From positions 1 through 64,000 of the forward strand of contig JAUNHE010000009.1 of the NCBI GenBank assembly GCA_030524105.1: a DNA stretch of 64,000 nucleotides. Direction: 5' to 3'. The notes below the pieces were generated by a model. That model ran no database searches, was not told the DNA's origin, and saw only the letters and a program-made list of their open reading frames with translations. This DNA comes from Rothia sp. (in: high G+C Gram-positive bacteria). GTDB lineage: Bacteria > Actinomycetota > Actinomycetes > Actinomycetales > Micrococcaceae. The stretch's first letter is position 1. Every line of letters starts with the position of its first letter. The position numbers and the translations under genes are program-made. Shown here in pieces: positions 1 through 9,450 of the stretch.

Positions 1-54
1 GGTGGTGCGGGGGTTGGTGTTTTTGGCTGCGGGTGGGACTTTTGAATAAGCCTC
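1..54 (+). mobile_element. 3' end of an IS5-like insertion sequence
   Basis: Codons 2-49 read VVRGLVFLAAGGTFE followed by TAA. This matches the ends of two decayed transposases in the window: TGLIFYTAGENFE before the stop at about 1740, and VVRELVFLCGWGT on the minus strand near 17285. The stop codon lies inside the terminal repeat TTTTGAATAAGCCTC (40-54), which recurs at 1733-1747. This fragment shows no frame damage, so the copy to the left of the window may be intact. Family assignment rests on the resemblance to the longer remnant at 939-1747. Confidence 0.7.
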
Positions 55-938
55 AAAGTAATCATTTGGGACTATAGACAGTAAAATAAGGTTTTTAGAT
101 CCAAACAGTGAACCGTGTAACGATTTTAACCTTTACCAGGGTATCAGTACTTCTATCAAAATGATCCGCGATCATCCATATAGAACGGCAAATCAATTTT
201 TGTTATTAATTATAGCTTTATTTAAATGTCAGATCTATTCATCATAAATAATTCTTTATATAATTAGAAATAAAACTATATCTAAAAGTTGAGCTGCCTA
301 TGATAACAAACAGAGACCCTAGAATTACATCTAATCCCTACAATAATTAGAGCGCCCTACAAACACCCTGGAGGTAATCACCGATATTATCTTACATATT
401 ATATTTTGTGCAGTTTTCAATGTCTATATAGTCCACATGTAAACAAGGAGATATTTGTAAAAAACATGACTGCACAAATTTATATTTGCTGGCAGATTTA
501 TATTCTTTGAAAACGGAACACCTAGACGGAGTCAAGTAAATAAATTTAAAGTATCTGTCAGAAAAATGCTGAGTTTAACCACAGGACCTACTGCACATTA
601 AAATAAATCTACCAGTGATCACGGAATTATCACCTAAGATTTGAGAAAATAACTATATTTTTGAATCCCCCCTCTTTGATTCGCTACTGGATTTAAGTAC
701 TCTCACCAATAAAGATCATACCGGGTTAACCCTATGTATTTCCTATTAGAATCAAATCTAAAACAATAGTACTTATTTATTACTCTGAAAATATATGGTT
801 CTTTCATCAAATAAGGTCAACTGCAAGCAAATCATCATTCAGATCATGATCTGCCGGGTATCATATCCAGGCTTCAGATAACCTTATATATTATAAGGAT
901 AACGTTTTTACGATACAAGGGCTGAGATTTTCAACCGT
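55..938. other. AT-rich stretch without a recognisable gene
   Basis: No open frame with a plausible ribosome binding site and recognisable product was found on either strand. The sequence is far richer in A and T than the chromosomal genes to the right. A small palindrome, CCTTATA-TAT-TATAAGG, lies at 882-898. The stretch is bounded by IS ends on both sides, which suggests decayed foreign DNA. Confidence 0.6.
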
Positions 939-1747
939 GAGACTTATTCAAAAATCCAACTCACCAAGAGACAACAGCCCCACCGAGCGGCAACCTTGAG
1001 GATAAAACATTAGTAATATTCTCAACACCGCACCGGAGAAACCGTTACACCGCCACCGGGCTTACCCTAACCCAATTCACCACACTAATGACCACCTTCA
1101 AAAACCGCACCAGCTGGACCCGCACCAGCAAAGGCAGACCACCAGCACTCACTCTCTCTGAACCAACTATCTCACGGGTTATTAACACCATCGAAAAGCA
1201 CTCGTAAAGATTCTCAAACCACTAACCAAAAACCACAAAGAAAGAAAGCCTGAAAGCACCGGGGTCCCTCGTCATTGACGGAACACTTATACCTACCTGG
1301 AATTGGCACTCATGAGCTAAAACGAACTATTCAGGAAAACACAAACGAGCTGGATTCAACCACCAAGTCATCTGCACACTCGATGGCAAGCTCCTGGTTA
1401 TCACAGATCCACTACCTAAGGCTAGGCATGATACGTATGCTTTCAGAGCTAACGGACTCAATGAGCTACTGGGTCCTTCGACTCTGACTGATAAGGGCTA
1501 TGCGGGCCTGGGGTTAGCCCCTCCGACCAAGCCTAAGCCTGACCAGTGACTGACTACCGGCGTGAAGGAGAATAACCGGCTACTCAATCGGTTACGCTCG
1601 GTGGTAGAGCAGGGGAAACGCTCAAGTCAAGACGTATCGGGTTCTGCACACTGGGTTCAGGCGGCCGTTGGGCTCGTATGAACGGGTGTTTTCTTCTGGT
1701 ACGGGGCTGATTTTTTATACTGCTGGAGAGAATTTTGAATAAGCCTC
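939..1747 (+). mobile_element. decayed IS5-like insertion sequence, left border of the RiPP island
   Basis: The left end GAGACTTATTC (939-949) is the near-exact reverse complement of the right end GAATAAGCCTC (1737-1747), giving an element of 809 bp. A damaged transposase fills most of it. Near the left end, the segment AGACAACAGCCCCACC recurs with few changes in the opposite orientation in the remnant at 17255-17914, so the two elements belong to the same family. Confidence 0.75.
1067..1743 (+). pseudogene. IS5-family transposase, frameshifted
   Basis: Fragments of one transposase appear in order but in different frames. They are a helix-turn-helix-like stretch (SKGRPPALTLSEPTI), the first catalytic block (VIDGTLIPTWNWHS, near 1270), ITDPLPKARHDTYAFRANG, the second block (LTDKGYAG, near 1485) and the last block (VKENNRLLNRLRSVVEQG, near 1565-1615). 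These carry the Asp, Asp and Glu expected of a DDE transposase. In-frame stops and frameshifts separate them, so the gene cannot be functional. A 70-codon frame at 1275-1487 is a by-product of this decay. Confidence 0.75.
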
Positions 1748-1805
1748 CCTAAACGCCATATAAATAACCCTCAAACTGGGTTATACCAATCGACATGATT
1801 TATTT

Positions 1806-1826
1806 ACTTCAGCAGGTAGCTGAAGT
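1806..1826. repeat. inverted repeat upstream of the RiPP operon
   Basis: A perfect 8-bp inverted repeat ACTTCAGC / GCTGAAGT with a 5-base loop lies about 110 bp upstream of the candidate promoter. It could be an operator or an old terminator-like hairpin. No T-run follows it. Confidence 0.4.
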
Positions 1827-1937
1827 GTGGAACTAGCCCAAGAGTATTCTAGTTAAATAGTTGGCAGTTGCATTCTACTTTGCTTACCGACCCCGTAGAA
1901 TAGTCAGAACTAATGCCAGTACGTATCAGGTTCAGTT

Positions 1938-1966
1938 TTGATACAGTGGTTCCTATCATATAAAAT
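1938..1966 (+). promoter_or_regulatory. candidate promoter of the RiPP operon
   Basis: TTGATA (1938-1943) and TAAAAT (1961-1966) are separated by 17 bases and lie about 50 bp before the first RiPP gene. The first gene has a ribosome binding site AGGAAG (2006-2011). The match to sigma-70 type elements is good, but the call is by eye only. Confidence 0.5.
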
Positions 1967-2017
1967 TGTTTCGATCCCTAGATTGCAAACTGCTTTGATA
2001 CTCATAGGAAGTTGACC

Positions 2018-3715
2018 ATGGATGACAGCGACAGGCCCTGGCTCAGAAAAGACACGATTTATGCACCTGTGTCCGGTGGCGTCCTTATCTCGAATGCCAC
2101 CACAAGCTTTGAGATTGCAGGTAATAATGCTTACGCATTATTTGATAAAATCGCGCCGTTATTCAACGGAAGCATGTCGGTGGGTGAAATTAAGACTTCC
2201 GTACCAGAAAACGTTTGGAAGCTGATGCTCCAAATTATTGAGCCACTAGCAGGGCACGGGTTTCTACGTTGGATACCCCAGGAAGATTTTGACGTCCTGG
2301 CGAAAGATGTCCGCGACAAATATTTAGACCAGCTTGCATTCCTCGCGCAGTACACAGACAAGCCTCATGCCGCGTTCTTAGATTTTTACAAAGCTAAAAT
2401 TGTGCTTGTAGGCAGCAAAGATCCAATTCTTGACGCTTTACAGACAAATCTGCTAGAAAATGGCGCCTCCCATGTAACCGTGGTCTCTACCATTGACGAG
2501 AATATGACCGGTGACCTATTAGTTTTCGGCCCCACAGGATTGACCCATCTGGACGTCATGAAAGGTAGCTTAACTGCGCAAATGGTAATTTGCCCAGCTG
2601 GGAACAAGATCTGGACTCTACCAGTCCGCTGGGCCAAGGGAGATGCTAACTGGCATTCCGGTCATAATTCAATGCAACAAGGTTCGCTGGTAGACCAATG
2701 GAATACTGCTTTCTTAGCAGCACGAGGAGGGAAACCGACGTGGAACTATGCCACTTCCTCTAAAGCTGTCCAAAGACTCTACGGTGCTCTACTCGCATAC
2801 GAAGTCTTCAAGGGTATCACTGGAGCGATTCCAGCTGAAACCGGCTCTGCGCTGTTCGCAATCGATTGTCTGACTGGTGAAACTGAGATTCATAAGGTCA
2901 CCCCGATATTTGCATCCATCGATTACAAGACTGACGAAGCACTCATAAAAGACCGTGACCTTATCAAACAGTGGCGCAGAGAAAACATTGTTTATACTCC
3001 CGCCCCGGACTTTTCCAGCGTGGACTCGCGAAGCAATGAGTACGACATGAACTGGGCAACTTTAGTTGATCCTGTAACTATGCCCGCAATCACATTTGAG
3101 GATCTAGATCTGGAACAAATCCCGCTAAAAGTCTCCGCCGTGCAAACTCGCTGGGGCATAGTGCGAACTGCAAGCGCATGGACAACCGCAGATGCCCGCA
3201 TTGATGCAATTGCAATCGCCTATGGTTTGGCACTCACGGTAAATGCACAAGATGAAGGCAAGCCTGCTTCAGTTGTGTTTGGGGTTGATAGAACCGCAAC
3301 ACAAGCAGTCTCACGAGCATTAGAACTGATTGTGAATACCATCGAGACTATTCCAGGAACAGCAACGAAGAACCATTCGATTCCAGGACGCCTCAAAGAA
3401 TTCATAGATGAGGTTTCCGGATGTGCGATCTCCTTTGAACGCATAGGTGAGATCGCAGGCTTCCAGCTAGAACGTGCCAGCTTTGATTGTTGGTCGCACA
3501 TCGCTGCTGGAGTAACTCGCGAGCGGGCACAAGCCAAGGCTGCAATCAACGTTCTCGGATCAGCACAGACAATGACAGCCTCAGCTATCCATCTTCAAAT
3601 TACAGAAGGATTCAACGACATATTCTCAGTGCCTCCCATCATCCGAACATTGGCCATTGCGAATGACTGGCATATTGCGCTCGTGTCTCCAGGACAAGAC
3701 TGCAAGGTAAGATGA
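2018..3715 (+). CDS. E1/ThiF-like RiPP maturation protein with leader-recognition domain (cyclodehydratase partner)
   Basis: 565 aa. Residues about 10-80 form a PqqD-like winged-helix stretch ending GHGFLRWI, the kind of RiPP recognition element that binds leader peptides. From about residue 125 a Rossmann-like segment (AKIVLVGSKDPILDAL) follows, but it lacks the GxGxxG and ATP-binding residues of active E1 enzymes. This is typical of the ocin-ThiF-like F-proteins of thiopeptide and goadsporin-type loci, which present the precursor to the YcaO enzyme. I chose the ATG at 2018 over the in-frame TTG at 2012 because AGGAAG lies six bases upstream. The stop overlaps the start of the YcaO gene by 4 bp. 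The assignment is by architecture and neighbourhood. A structural search with the N-terminal 90 residues would test the recognition-domain call. Confidence 0.75.
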   Translation: MDDSDRPWLRKDTIYAPVSGGVLISNATTSFEIAGNNAYALFDKIAPLFNGSMSVGEIKTSVPENVWKLMLQIIEPLAGHGFLRWIPQEDFDVLAKDVRDKYLDQLAFLAQYTDKPHAAFLDFYKAKIVLVGSKDPILDALQTNLLENGASHVTVVSTIDENMTGDLLVFGPTGLTHLDVMKGSLTAQMVICPAGNKIWTLPVRWAKGDANWHSGHNSMQQGSLVDQWNTAFLAARGGKPTWNYATSSKAVQRLYGALLAYEVFKGITGAIPAETGSALFAIDCLTGETEIHKVTPIFASIDYKTDEALIKDRDLIKQWRRENIVYTPAPDFSSVDSRSNEYDMNWATLVDPVTMPAITFEDLDLEQIPLKVSAVQTRWGIVRTASAWTTADARIDAIAIAYGLALTVNAQDEGKPASVVFGVDRTATQAVSRALELIVNTIETIPGTATKNHSIPGRLKEFIDEVSGCAISFERIGEIAGFQLERASFDCWSHIAAGVTRERAQAKAAINVLGSAQTMTASAIHLQITEGFNDIFSVPPIIRTLAIANDWHIALVSPGQDCKVR

Positions 3716-5307
3716 TGAGAGTTATCGAAGGGGCACGATATGTGGTTATACCAGACGAGAATACTTGTTACGTCTGCCTTCAGAAGCAGGTAAGAGATAC
3801 GGACAGCTTTGTTTTCCGAACCGGTAATCCTCTTAAAACTGTACATCCAAGCACCGCTAATCCATTTTTTGCACAAGCCCTGGAAACTGCACAGGAATGC
3901 TTCTTCGCTCACGGCATATCGATTAGTAAAAACTCGCTCGCAACGCGCGCGGCACATTCCACTTGTAGGCACATGCATGCTGACGAACAACAATGCTCTC
4001 AGGTATCGGGTTACCGGGCTCGAAGTCTCAAAGACTTTTTCAGAACTACGAAAGAAATCAACTTTGTGAGCCCTGTGCATGCAACCATCGGAATGAACAT
4101 CTACCATGACCTCAAGGGGCTTGGAACAGCAAAATCTTCCGGATTCATGATTCGTTACCGCGGTTCAGATTCATTTATGAGACCGTGGGGTGGACACTGC
4201 GAAAACTTTAATGACGCAGCTCGACTTGGCATTCTCGAAGGCATAGAACGCATTGAATGCGAGAGCGCGCCTAATGCTCCGTACAGTATCTCAGACAAGG
4301 CAGAGAAGATTGGACTCGATCAGTTCGGTCTAGATATCGGGCCATGGAAAATTCCTAATCCCAAGGTTGGGGCATGGTCGCCAGGGCGATTTCTGGACGA
4401 TAGGACATCAAGCTTTCTCGGCAGTGAAGTTGCGCTACCAGAACGACTCGTCTATTACGCTCCCACAGTCGATACCAGTCAGTGGGTGCAAGACTCTTCA
4501 AACGGCTGCGCGCTGGGCGGGTCCGAGCCCGAAGCAATCCTTTTCGGCCTCTTAGAAGTCATAGAGAGAGATGCATTTCTAGCTGCATGGTATGGCGGTC
4601 TCGACCTTGTACCTATCGATTTAAAAACGGTACAGAATCGCGTTTCGCAAAGCTATTTGCAACGTCTATCCTTATCTGGCGTAGAGGTTACCTTGCTCAA
4701 TGCCACGATTGGCGTGCAGATTCCAACGGTTATTGCAGTATGTGAGGAACCAGGTGGCTCAACTTGTGTTGGGGCAGGTTCTCATCCTGACCCAGAACGT
4801 GCGTTAAAGAGCGCACTCATTGAGGTAGCTTCCGACTTCCAGGTAGCAGCCGCACATCGCGAACAGCGTGCTGCAGAGCTAGATGCCATGCTTGCCGACT
4901 ACTCGCTAGTGCAAGTCATGGAAGACCATGCAGATATGTTTGCCAGCCCAGATGCACGCCCTCTAATCGCACGCTGGAGGCATCCTAATAAAGTTCCAGT
5001 TCCAATTACTGCTCTCAAACGCACGGAAATATATGGCAAGTCCGTTAAAGAAGACTTGCGATTCAGTATCCAGCAATGCCAGAATGCAGGTTTCAAACCG
5101 ATTGCATGTGATTTGACGGATGGTCTAGCTCGCACAGTTGGCGCACACGTGTGGAAAGTCGTTATTCCTGGCCTTATCCCGCTTGATTTTGGATGTTATC
5201 AGCGCGTTTACAGCATGAGTCGGTTAGAAAAGGTTGTCCGTTCTTTTGGAGATCTACCAGCTAGCAGCCAGTTCTATCCCGTTATGATTCCTCACCCATT
5301 TCCTTAG
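3712..5307 (+). CDS. YcaO-domain cyclodehydratase (azoline-forming)
   Basis: 531 aa. YcaO proteins use ATP to activate backbone amides so that Cys, Ser or Thr side chains cyclise to azolines. The ATP/Mg motifs are visible: GILEGIERIE (173-182), NGCALGGSEPEAILFGLLEV (264-283) followed by IERDAF, and GAGSHPDPERALKSALIEV (354-372). The usual Gln after the last Glu is replaced here (EVASDF). The C-terminus ends PHPFP, matching the PxPxP tail that many azoline-forming YcaO enzymes need. The N-terminus contains CYVC (19-22) and Cys85/Cys95, possibly zinc ligands of a degenerate C-domain. It is translationally coupled to the E1-like gene upstream and lies 10 bp before the dehydrogenase gene. It is the likelier main heterocyclase of the two YcaO proteins in the locus. 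Confidence 0.9.
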   Translation: MMRVIEGARYVVIPDENTCYVCLQKQVRDTDSFVFRTGNPLKTVHPSTANPFFAQALETAQECFFAHGISISKNSLATRAAHSTCRHMHADEQQCSQVSGYRARSLKDFFRTTKEINFVSPVHATIGMNIYHDLKGLGTAKSSGFMIRYRGSDSFMRPWGGHCENFNDAARLGILEGIERIECESAPNAPYSISDKAEKIGLDQFGLDIGPWKIPNPKVGAWSPGRFLDDRTSSFLGSEVALPERLVYYAPTVDTSQWVQDSSNGCALGGSEPEAILFGLLEVIERDAFLAAWYGGLDLVPIDLKTVQNRVSQSYLQRLSLSGVEVTLLNATIGVQIPTVIAVCEEPGGSTCVGAGSHPDPERALKSALIEVASDFQVAAAHREQRAAELDAMLADYSLVQVMEDHADMFASPDARPLIARWRHPNKVPVPITALKRTEIYGKSVKEDLRFSIQQCQNAGFKPIACDLTDGLARTVGAHVWKVVIPGLIPLDFGCYQRVYSMSRLEKVVRSFGDLPASSQFYPVMIPHPFP

Positions 5308-5317
5308 GAGTAAGACA

Positions 5318-6862
5318 ATGCAACCATGGTGTAATCCTGGCGAGGCAGCACTAGCGTACGCGAGCCTCATTCATTTTCGCGCGCGCCACGGAATGCTCGT
5401 CAACAACTGGAAAGTTAACTGGCATGAGGAACCACTAACGCATTCCTACTATGCCACGGACAGAATCCAGCCTATTGCACTACCTGATTTGAGCAGTGAA
5501 TTACTAACTGGGGTCAAAACATCTTCATCTAACTACATTGCCGGGCTTCTTTACGCAGCATATGGCTTCACAGGTCTTAGGCTTGTTACAAACCGCAACG
5601 ACAACGCAGACGTGTACCGGTCCATGGAGGCCATAAAATTTAGCCGTCACACCGCCTCGGGTGGAGGGCGATACTGCGCGGACTTTTATCTGGTTGAATC
5701 TGGTCAAGGCAATGATTCCCTTCCGCCCGGCATCTACCACTATTCGCCGCTTCGCCATGTCTGGGAAACCCTAACCGAGGGTGACTACACGCACTATGTT
5801 GCGAAAGCGCAAGGATACGTAACTACAGCCCAACGCTACGTTCTAATCACCATAGACTACTGGCGCAGCGGATTTAAATACAACGACTTCGCCTACCAGG
5901 CCACCGCAATGGATATTGGCACGGTTATTAGCTCAATTGCTGAAATAACTGGAAAACGTACTGCGAATACGTGGGACATGTGGGTGAATGAGGATGCCTT
6001 GGCCAAACTCCTCGAGTTAAATACCGACCGAATCGGCATCTATGTGGTGCAAGGATGGGGGGAACAAGTTCCGCTCAAGGAATCAGCTATCGCTTTGAAC
6101 AAGCCAAAAATCCCGAATCGAGTCGCATCAAATTTTTCGCAAGTGGTGGACTTTACAACTACCCTCGCTCTGCAAAATGACATGCAAAGTTACCCGCAAC
6201 GTCCCGCTCCGTTTGCCTGTGGAACCGTCCCGACAAATATGAGTGGGGCAAGAAATACTGACTGGTGGGACGCACTTCATCGCAGGCAAACAAGCTTTGG
6301 CAGGTTCACCGGCGAAGGGTACTCCACACAAACTCTGGAATCACTGCTAGACGCAGCAAACTTAGTGTGTAAACAATTTACTGCCCGCGATCACAGCAAA
6401 AATGGACTGAGATGGGAATATCTCATTTTTGTAAACAATATCGAGGGGCTTGATCCTGGAATCTACAGGTATCGAGACCGTAAGCTCAAGATATTGCAAG
6501 ATAAACCGCAACAAGATTTCCTTGCAGAAACCTACTTCTTAAAGAACTACGACGGACGAAAAGCTGCAGCGACTATTATCCCGTGCGGAAACGTGTTTGA
6601 AGTATCGCGGCTTTGGGGCGTACGCGGATACCGGCTTATCAACGCGTTGATTGGCGCTATATGTCAGGCAGTATCCGTCGAAGCGGTTCGATCCGGAGTA
6701 GGAACCGGCACTGCCCTTGGGTTCGATCCTGACGCGCACGCTAGACATGTTGGAATGGACAAAGACATGATGACACCAATGCTTATGATCATGACTGGTA
6801 TCGACAATCAGTACGCAGGAGAGTTTTACACAGACACGTCACTAATGCGAGGTACTATATGA
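5318..6862 (+). CDS. SagB-type (nitroreductase-fold) azoline dehydrogenase, tandem-domain
   Basis: 514 aa. SagB-type enzymes use FMN to oxidise thiazolines and oxazolines to azoles. The first half carries KFSRHTASGGGRYCADFYLV (about 107-126), the FMN-binding SGG region, and PPGIYHYSPL (about 136-145). The second half repeats the plan with RRQTSFGRF, ALL-type helix residues and GLDPGIYRYRDRKL, so two nitroreductase-like domains are fused. AGGAG lies 7 bases upstream of the ATG. The last four bases overlap the start of the dehydratase gene (ATGA), which indicates translational coupling. The C-terminal half keeps AVRSGVGTGTALGFDP. Which half carries catalysis cannot be told from the sequence. 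Confidence 0.85.
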   Translation: MQPWCNPGEAALAYASLIHFRARHGMLVNNWKVNWHEEPLTHSYYATDRIQPIALPDLSSELLTGVKTSSSNYIAGLLYAAYGFTGLRLVTNRNDNADVYRSMEAIKFSRHTASGGGRYCADFYLVESGQGNDSLPPGIYHYSPLRHVWETLTEGDYTHYVAKAQGYVTTAQRYVLITIDYWRSGFKYNDFAYQATAMDIGTVISSIAEITGKRTANTWDMWVNEDALAKLLELNTDRIGIYVVQGWGEQVPLKESAIALNKPKIPNRVASNFSQVVDFTTTLALQNDMQSYPQRPAPFACGTVPTNMSGARNTDWWDALHRRQTSFGRFTGEGYSTQTLESLLDAANLVCKQFTARDHSKNGLRWEYLIFVNNIEGLDPGIYRYRDRKLKILQDKPQQDFLAETYFLKNYDGRKAAATIIPCGNVFEVSRLWGVRGYRLINALIGAICQAVSVEAVRSGVGTGTALGFDPDAHARHVGMDKDMMTPMLMIMTGIDNQYAGEFYTDTSLMRGTI

Positions 6863-9450
6863 AGTTTGTAGATAACTACACGCAGCTACGCCTTGGTGGT
6901 ATATCGCAAGAATCAATGCGCAAACTTTACTACCCGGACTTTTCTAACAGTATGAATAGGATCATATATACAAAGTCGGAATTATTACGAAACAGAGAAC
7001 AAATTAGTGATGCTCTCCATATAGCTATTGGAGAGATTGGGCAAGACAAGCGTAAAGCTGTGATCTCATTTAGACGCGAACTCTACAAACTGAATATCTC
7101 TAAAGCTGTCTCCATCCTTGATGAACTCGACAACAACACGCGTCAAACCGTTAACAAACATGCTCCTAAAATCATCGACCTAGCGTACGCTTTCGCACAA
7201 GGATACAAAGTAATCAGCGAGAATTTTGAGAAAGCAATGCAGTGGGAACGTGAGGCTATCTCAAAGTTTTTAAACAACCAAGAATTCATGACTGGTCTAA
7301 CAATTTCTGCGCCCTCGCTTGTTCCTGCGATTAAAAGACTCAGTGAACATATTTCAACTCGATCCGTAGACAAAGAAGATAGGAAAGCTGAGCGGTCATT
7401 GCACTCCTATATTCTTCGTGCGGGGAACAAAACTAGTCCGTTCTCAACACTCAGTCCGATTTCCATTGTGTCTAGGAGTAATAATAATCCGGTCAGCCCC
7501 AAAAGGGCTTCACGCCCCTCCATCTATCCAATCGCGAGAGTATTCAATCAGCTCCTATCAGACCCATCCAAGCTTGGCCATCTTAAAGTCCGTATCTCAT
7601 CCTCGGTCCGCGAAGTTGATAACGAAATGATCATTAACCGCACAACCTGGGAATTCAAAGACAACAGCTCGCGCACCGACTTCGCTAAGTGCACCGAAAG
7701 CACTGTCCACGTCAAGCAAAGCGCCCTCACAAACACCGTGGCCAGCTTGATCGAGCCAGGCAGCAGCACAACACTAGGGAAACTTGCCGGACAAATCAGC
7801 GAAGGAGCCGACATTGAACTTACAACCTCATACGATATTCTAGGCGACCTTATCCGCCTTGGATTCCTTGAGATACCAATCCTATCTCTCCATCCCTATG
7901 ATGCGAAACAGCTTAACAAAATCGCGAGCAATGTGCGTGTGTTTGACGAATACCTCGCAACGCTCATCGAAGAGTATTTTGAGCGATCCAAAAGGTTAGT
8001 CAATCTCAAGACCTCCACGGAGCGCATAACTGATATCAGGGCGTTACACGATACAGTTGCCCGCATGTATAGAGCGGCTGGAATTGTAGGCCAGCTACCA
8101 CGATCAGTTGTCTACGAGGATGTCATTGTTGACGTTAGCTTGCCTAGCGTGTATTTTGACCAAGAAGTCTCAGACGAAACTATCCAGACATTATTTACGC
8201 TGCTTGACTTTTTGGATGATTCGAACGTCAAGCATGCTCTCATGGTCGGATACTTCAACAGCCAGAATACCTCCAGTATGGGAGTCGACGAGTTTATACA
8301 AGGATTCATCGAGGAATTGTTCGGCTCCTTCGAATCGTACGACCTCGCCTCTGTGAAAGACGAGAATCTTGCAACCGATCCTTGGTTGCGTTGGGGTGAT
8401 GCCTGGACCTGGGTAGCTGCAAGGCGCCAATTAACCAACGACCTTAAAGCTCACGCGGTTCATGAAAAGGTACAGGCTGGCATGGCTACTATAAACGACA
8501 TCATTCCTATAGACGCGACTGAAACACTGCGTAACGCCTGCAGGTTGGTACAACTATTTAAACCGACGTTCCGGCATACAAACCTTCTCGTACAACGCGG
8601 CGAAAATGCGCAATGGATAGTGAATGATGCCTTCGGGGGTATCGGCTTTCCGGTTTCGCGGTTTACCCATCTGCTAGACGAAGAAACGACCATGTACACC
8701 CAAGATGTGGAGAATCATGCCCAGAAATATGGGATTTTGTTGGCAGAGCTATCAGGTGGCGCTCTCTTCTCAAATCTAAATCTACATGAGCCGCTATTTC
8801 ACAGACGCCTAGTACTACCCGGTGAGCCAATCAGGGATACCGCACAACAAACGATTGTATTAGATGATCTAGAGGTAAGATTCAACGAAAACGAGAGCCG
8901 TCTTGCTATCTATCGAGGCTCCGAACAGATACACCCCATCTACTCCGGATACCTTGTCCCAGCAGCGACGCCGCAGCGCAACCAGCTTCTTTCGCTGTTC
9001 ACTCCATCGGGTCAGATGAGCCGGAAACTCACTGAAGTTGTATTCGACAAGCCAGCACCAGGGCACGTGGTACTTTTTCCGAGGATTTATTTAGACAACC
9101 TGGTTATTGCGAGAGCGAGGGTAATCCTGCCCGCAATAGATACCCCAAATCAAAATCCGCTGACAGCATCAGGATACATCGAATGGATCGAATTCTGGAC
9201 AGACAGAGGTTTGCCTATGTCTAGTTTTATTCGCATACATGATGAGTCATCCTCATCAAATAAACCATATTTTTTTGATATACTACAGGTGCTGTCCTGC
9301 TCTAACCTGTACAACAACATTCGCAAGGCAGTAGGAGAGGCCTTTGTGGAGATCACTGAGGTTCTTCCGGAAAACCCGTCCGTCAGGCACAAGGGCACCG
9401 CTGTGGTGAGTGAACAGATGATAGGTATCAGCTGGACAGAGGACGCGTAG
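6859..9450 (+). CDS. LanB-type dehydratase, glutamylation (N-terminal) protein
   Basis: 863 aa. This is the large Lant_dehydr_N part of a split class I dehydratase, which transfers glutamate from Glu-tRNA to Ser and Thr of the precursor. Conserved stretches include YILRAGNKTSPFS (about 184-196) and, near the end, FVEITEVLPENPS and VVSEQMIGISW, a usual finish for this domain. No elimination domain follows in the same chain. That activity is supplied by the next gene, as in the TbtB/TbtC and GodF/GodG pairs. Start and stop overlap the neighbouring genes (4 bp and 1 bp). The protein is unusually Ser/Thr- and Lys-rich compared with high-GC homologues, in line with the AT-richer island. Confidence 0.85.
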   Translation: MKFVDNYTQLRLGGISQESMRKLYYPDFSNSMNRIIYTKSELLRNREQISDALHIAIGEIGQDKRKAVISFRRELYKLNISKAVSILDELDNNTRQTVNKHAPKIIDLAYAFAQGYKVISENFEKAMQWEREAISKFLNNQEFMTGLTISAPSLVPAIKRLSEHISTRSVDKEDRKAERSLHSYILRAGNKTSPFSTLSPISIVSRSNNNPVSPKRASRPSIYPIARVFNQLLSDPSKLGHLKVRISSSVREVDNEMIINRTTWEFKDNSSRTDFAKCTESTVHVKQSALTNTVASLIEPGSSTTLGKLAGQISEGADIELTTSYDILGDLIRLGFLEIPILSLHPYDAKQLNKIASNVRVFDEYLATLIEEYFERSKRLVNLKTSTERITDIRALHDTVARMYRAAGIVGQLPRSVVYEDVIVDVSLPSVYFDQEVSDETIQTLFTLLDFLDDSNVKHALMVGYFNSQNTSSMGVDEFIQGFIEELFGSFESYDLASVKDENLATDPWLRWGDAWTWVAARRQLTNDLKAHAVHEKVQAGMATINDIIPIDATETLRNACRLVQLFKPTFRHTNLLVQRGENAQWIVNDAFGGIGFPVSRFTHLLDEETTMYTQDVENHAQKYGILLAELSGGALFSNLNLHEPLFHRRLVLPGEPIRDTAQQTIVLDDLEVRFNENESRLAIYRGSEQIHPIYSGYLVPAATPQRNQLLSLFTPSGQMSRKLTEVVFDKPAPGHVVLFPRIYLDNLVIARARVILPAIDTPNQNPLTASGYIEWIEFWTDRGLPMSSFIRIHDESSSSNKPYFFDILQVLSCSNLYNNIRKAVGEAFVEITEVLPENPSVRHKGTAVVSEQMIGISWTEDA

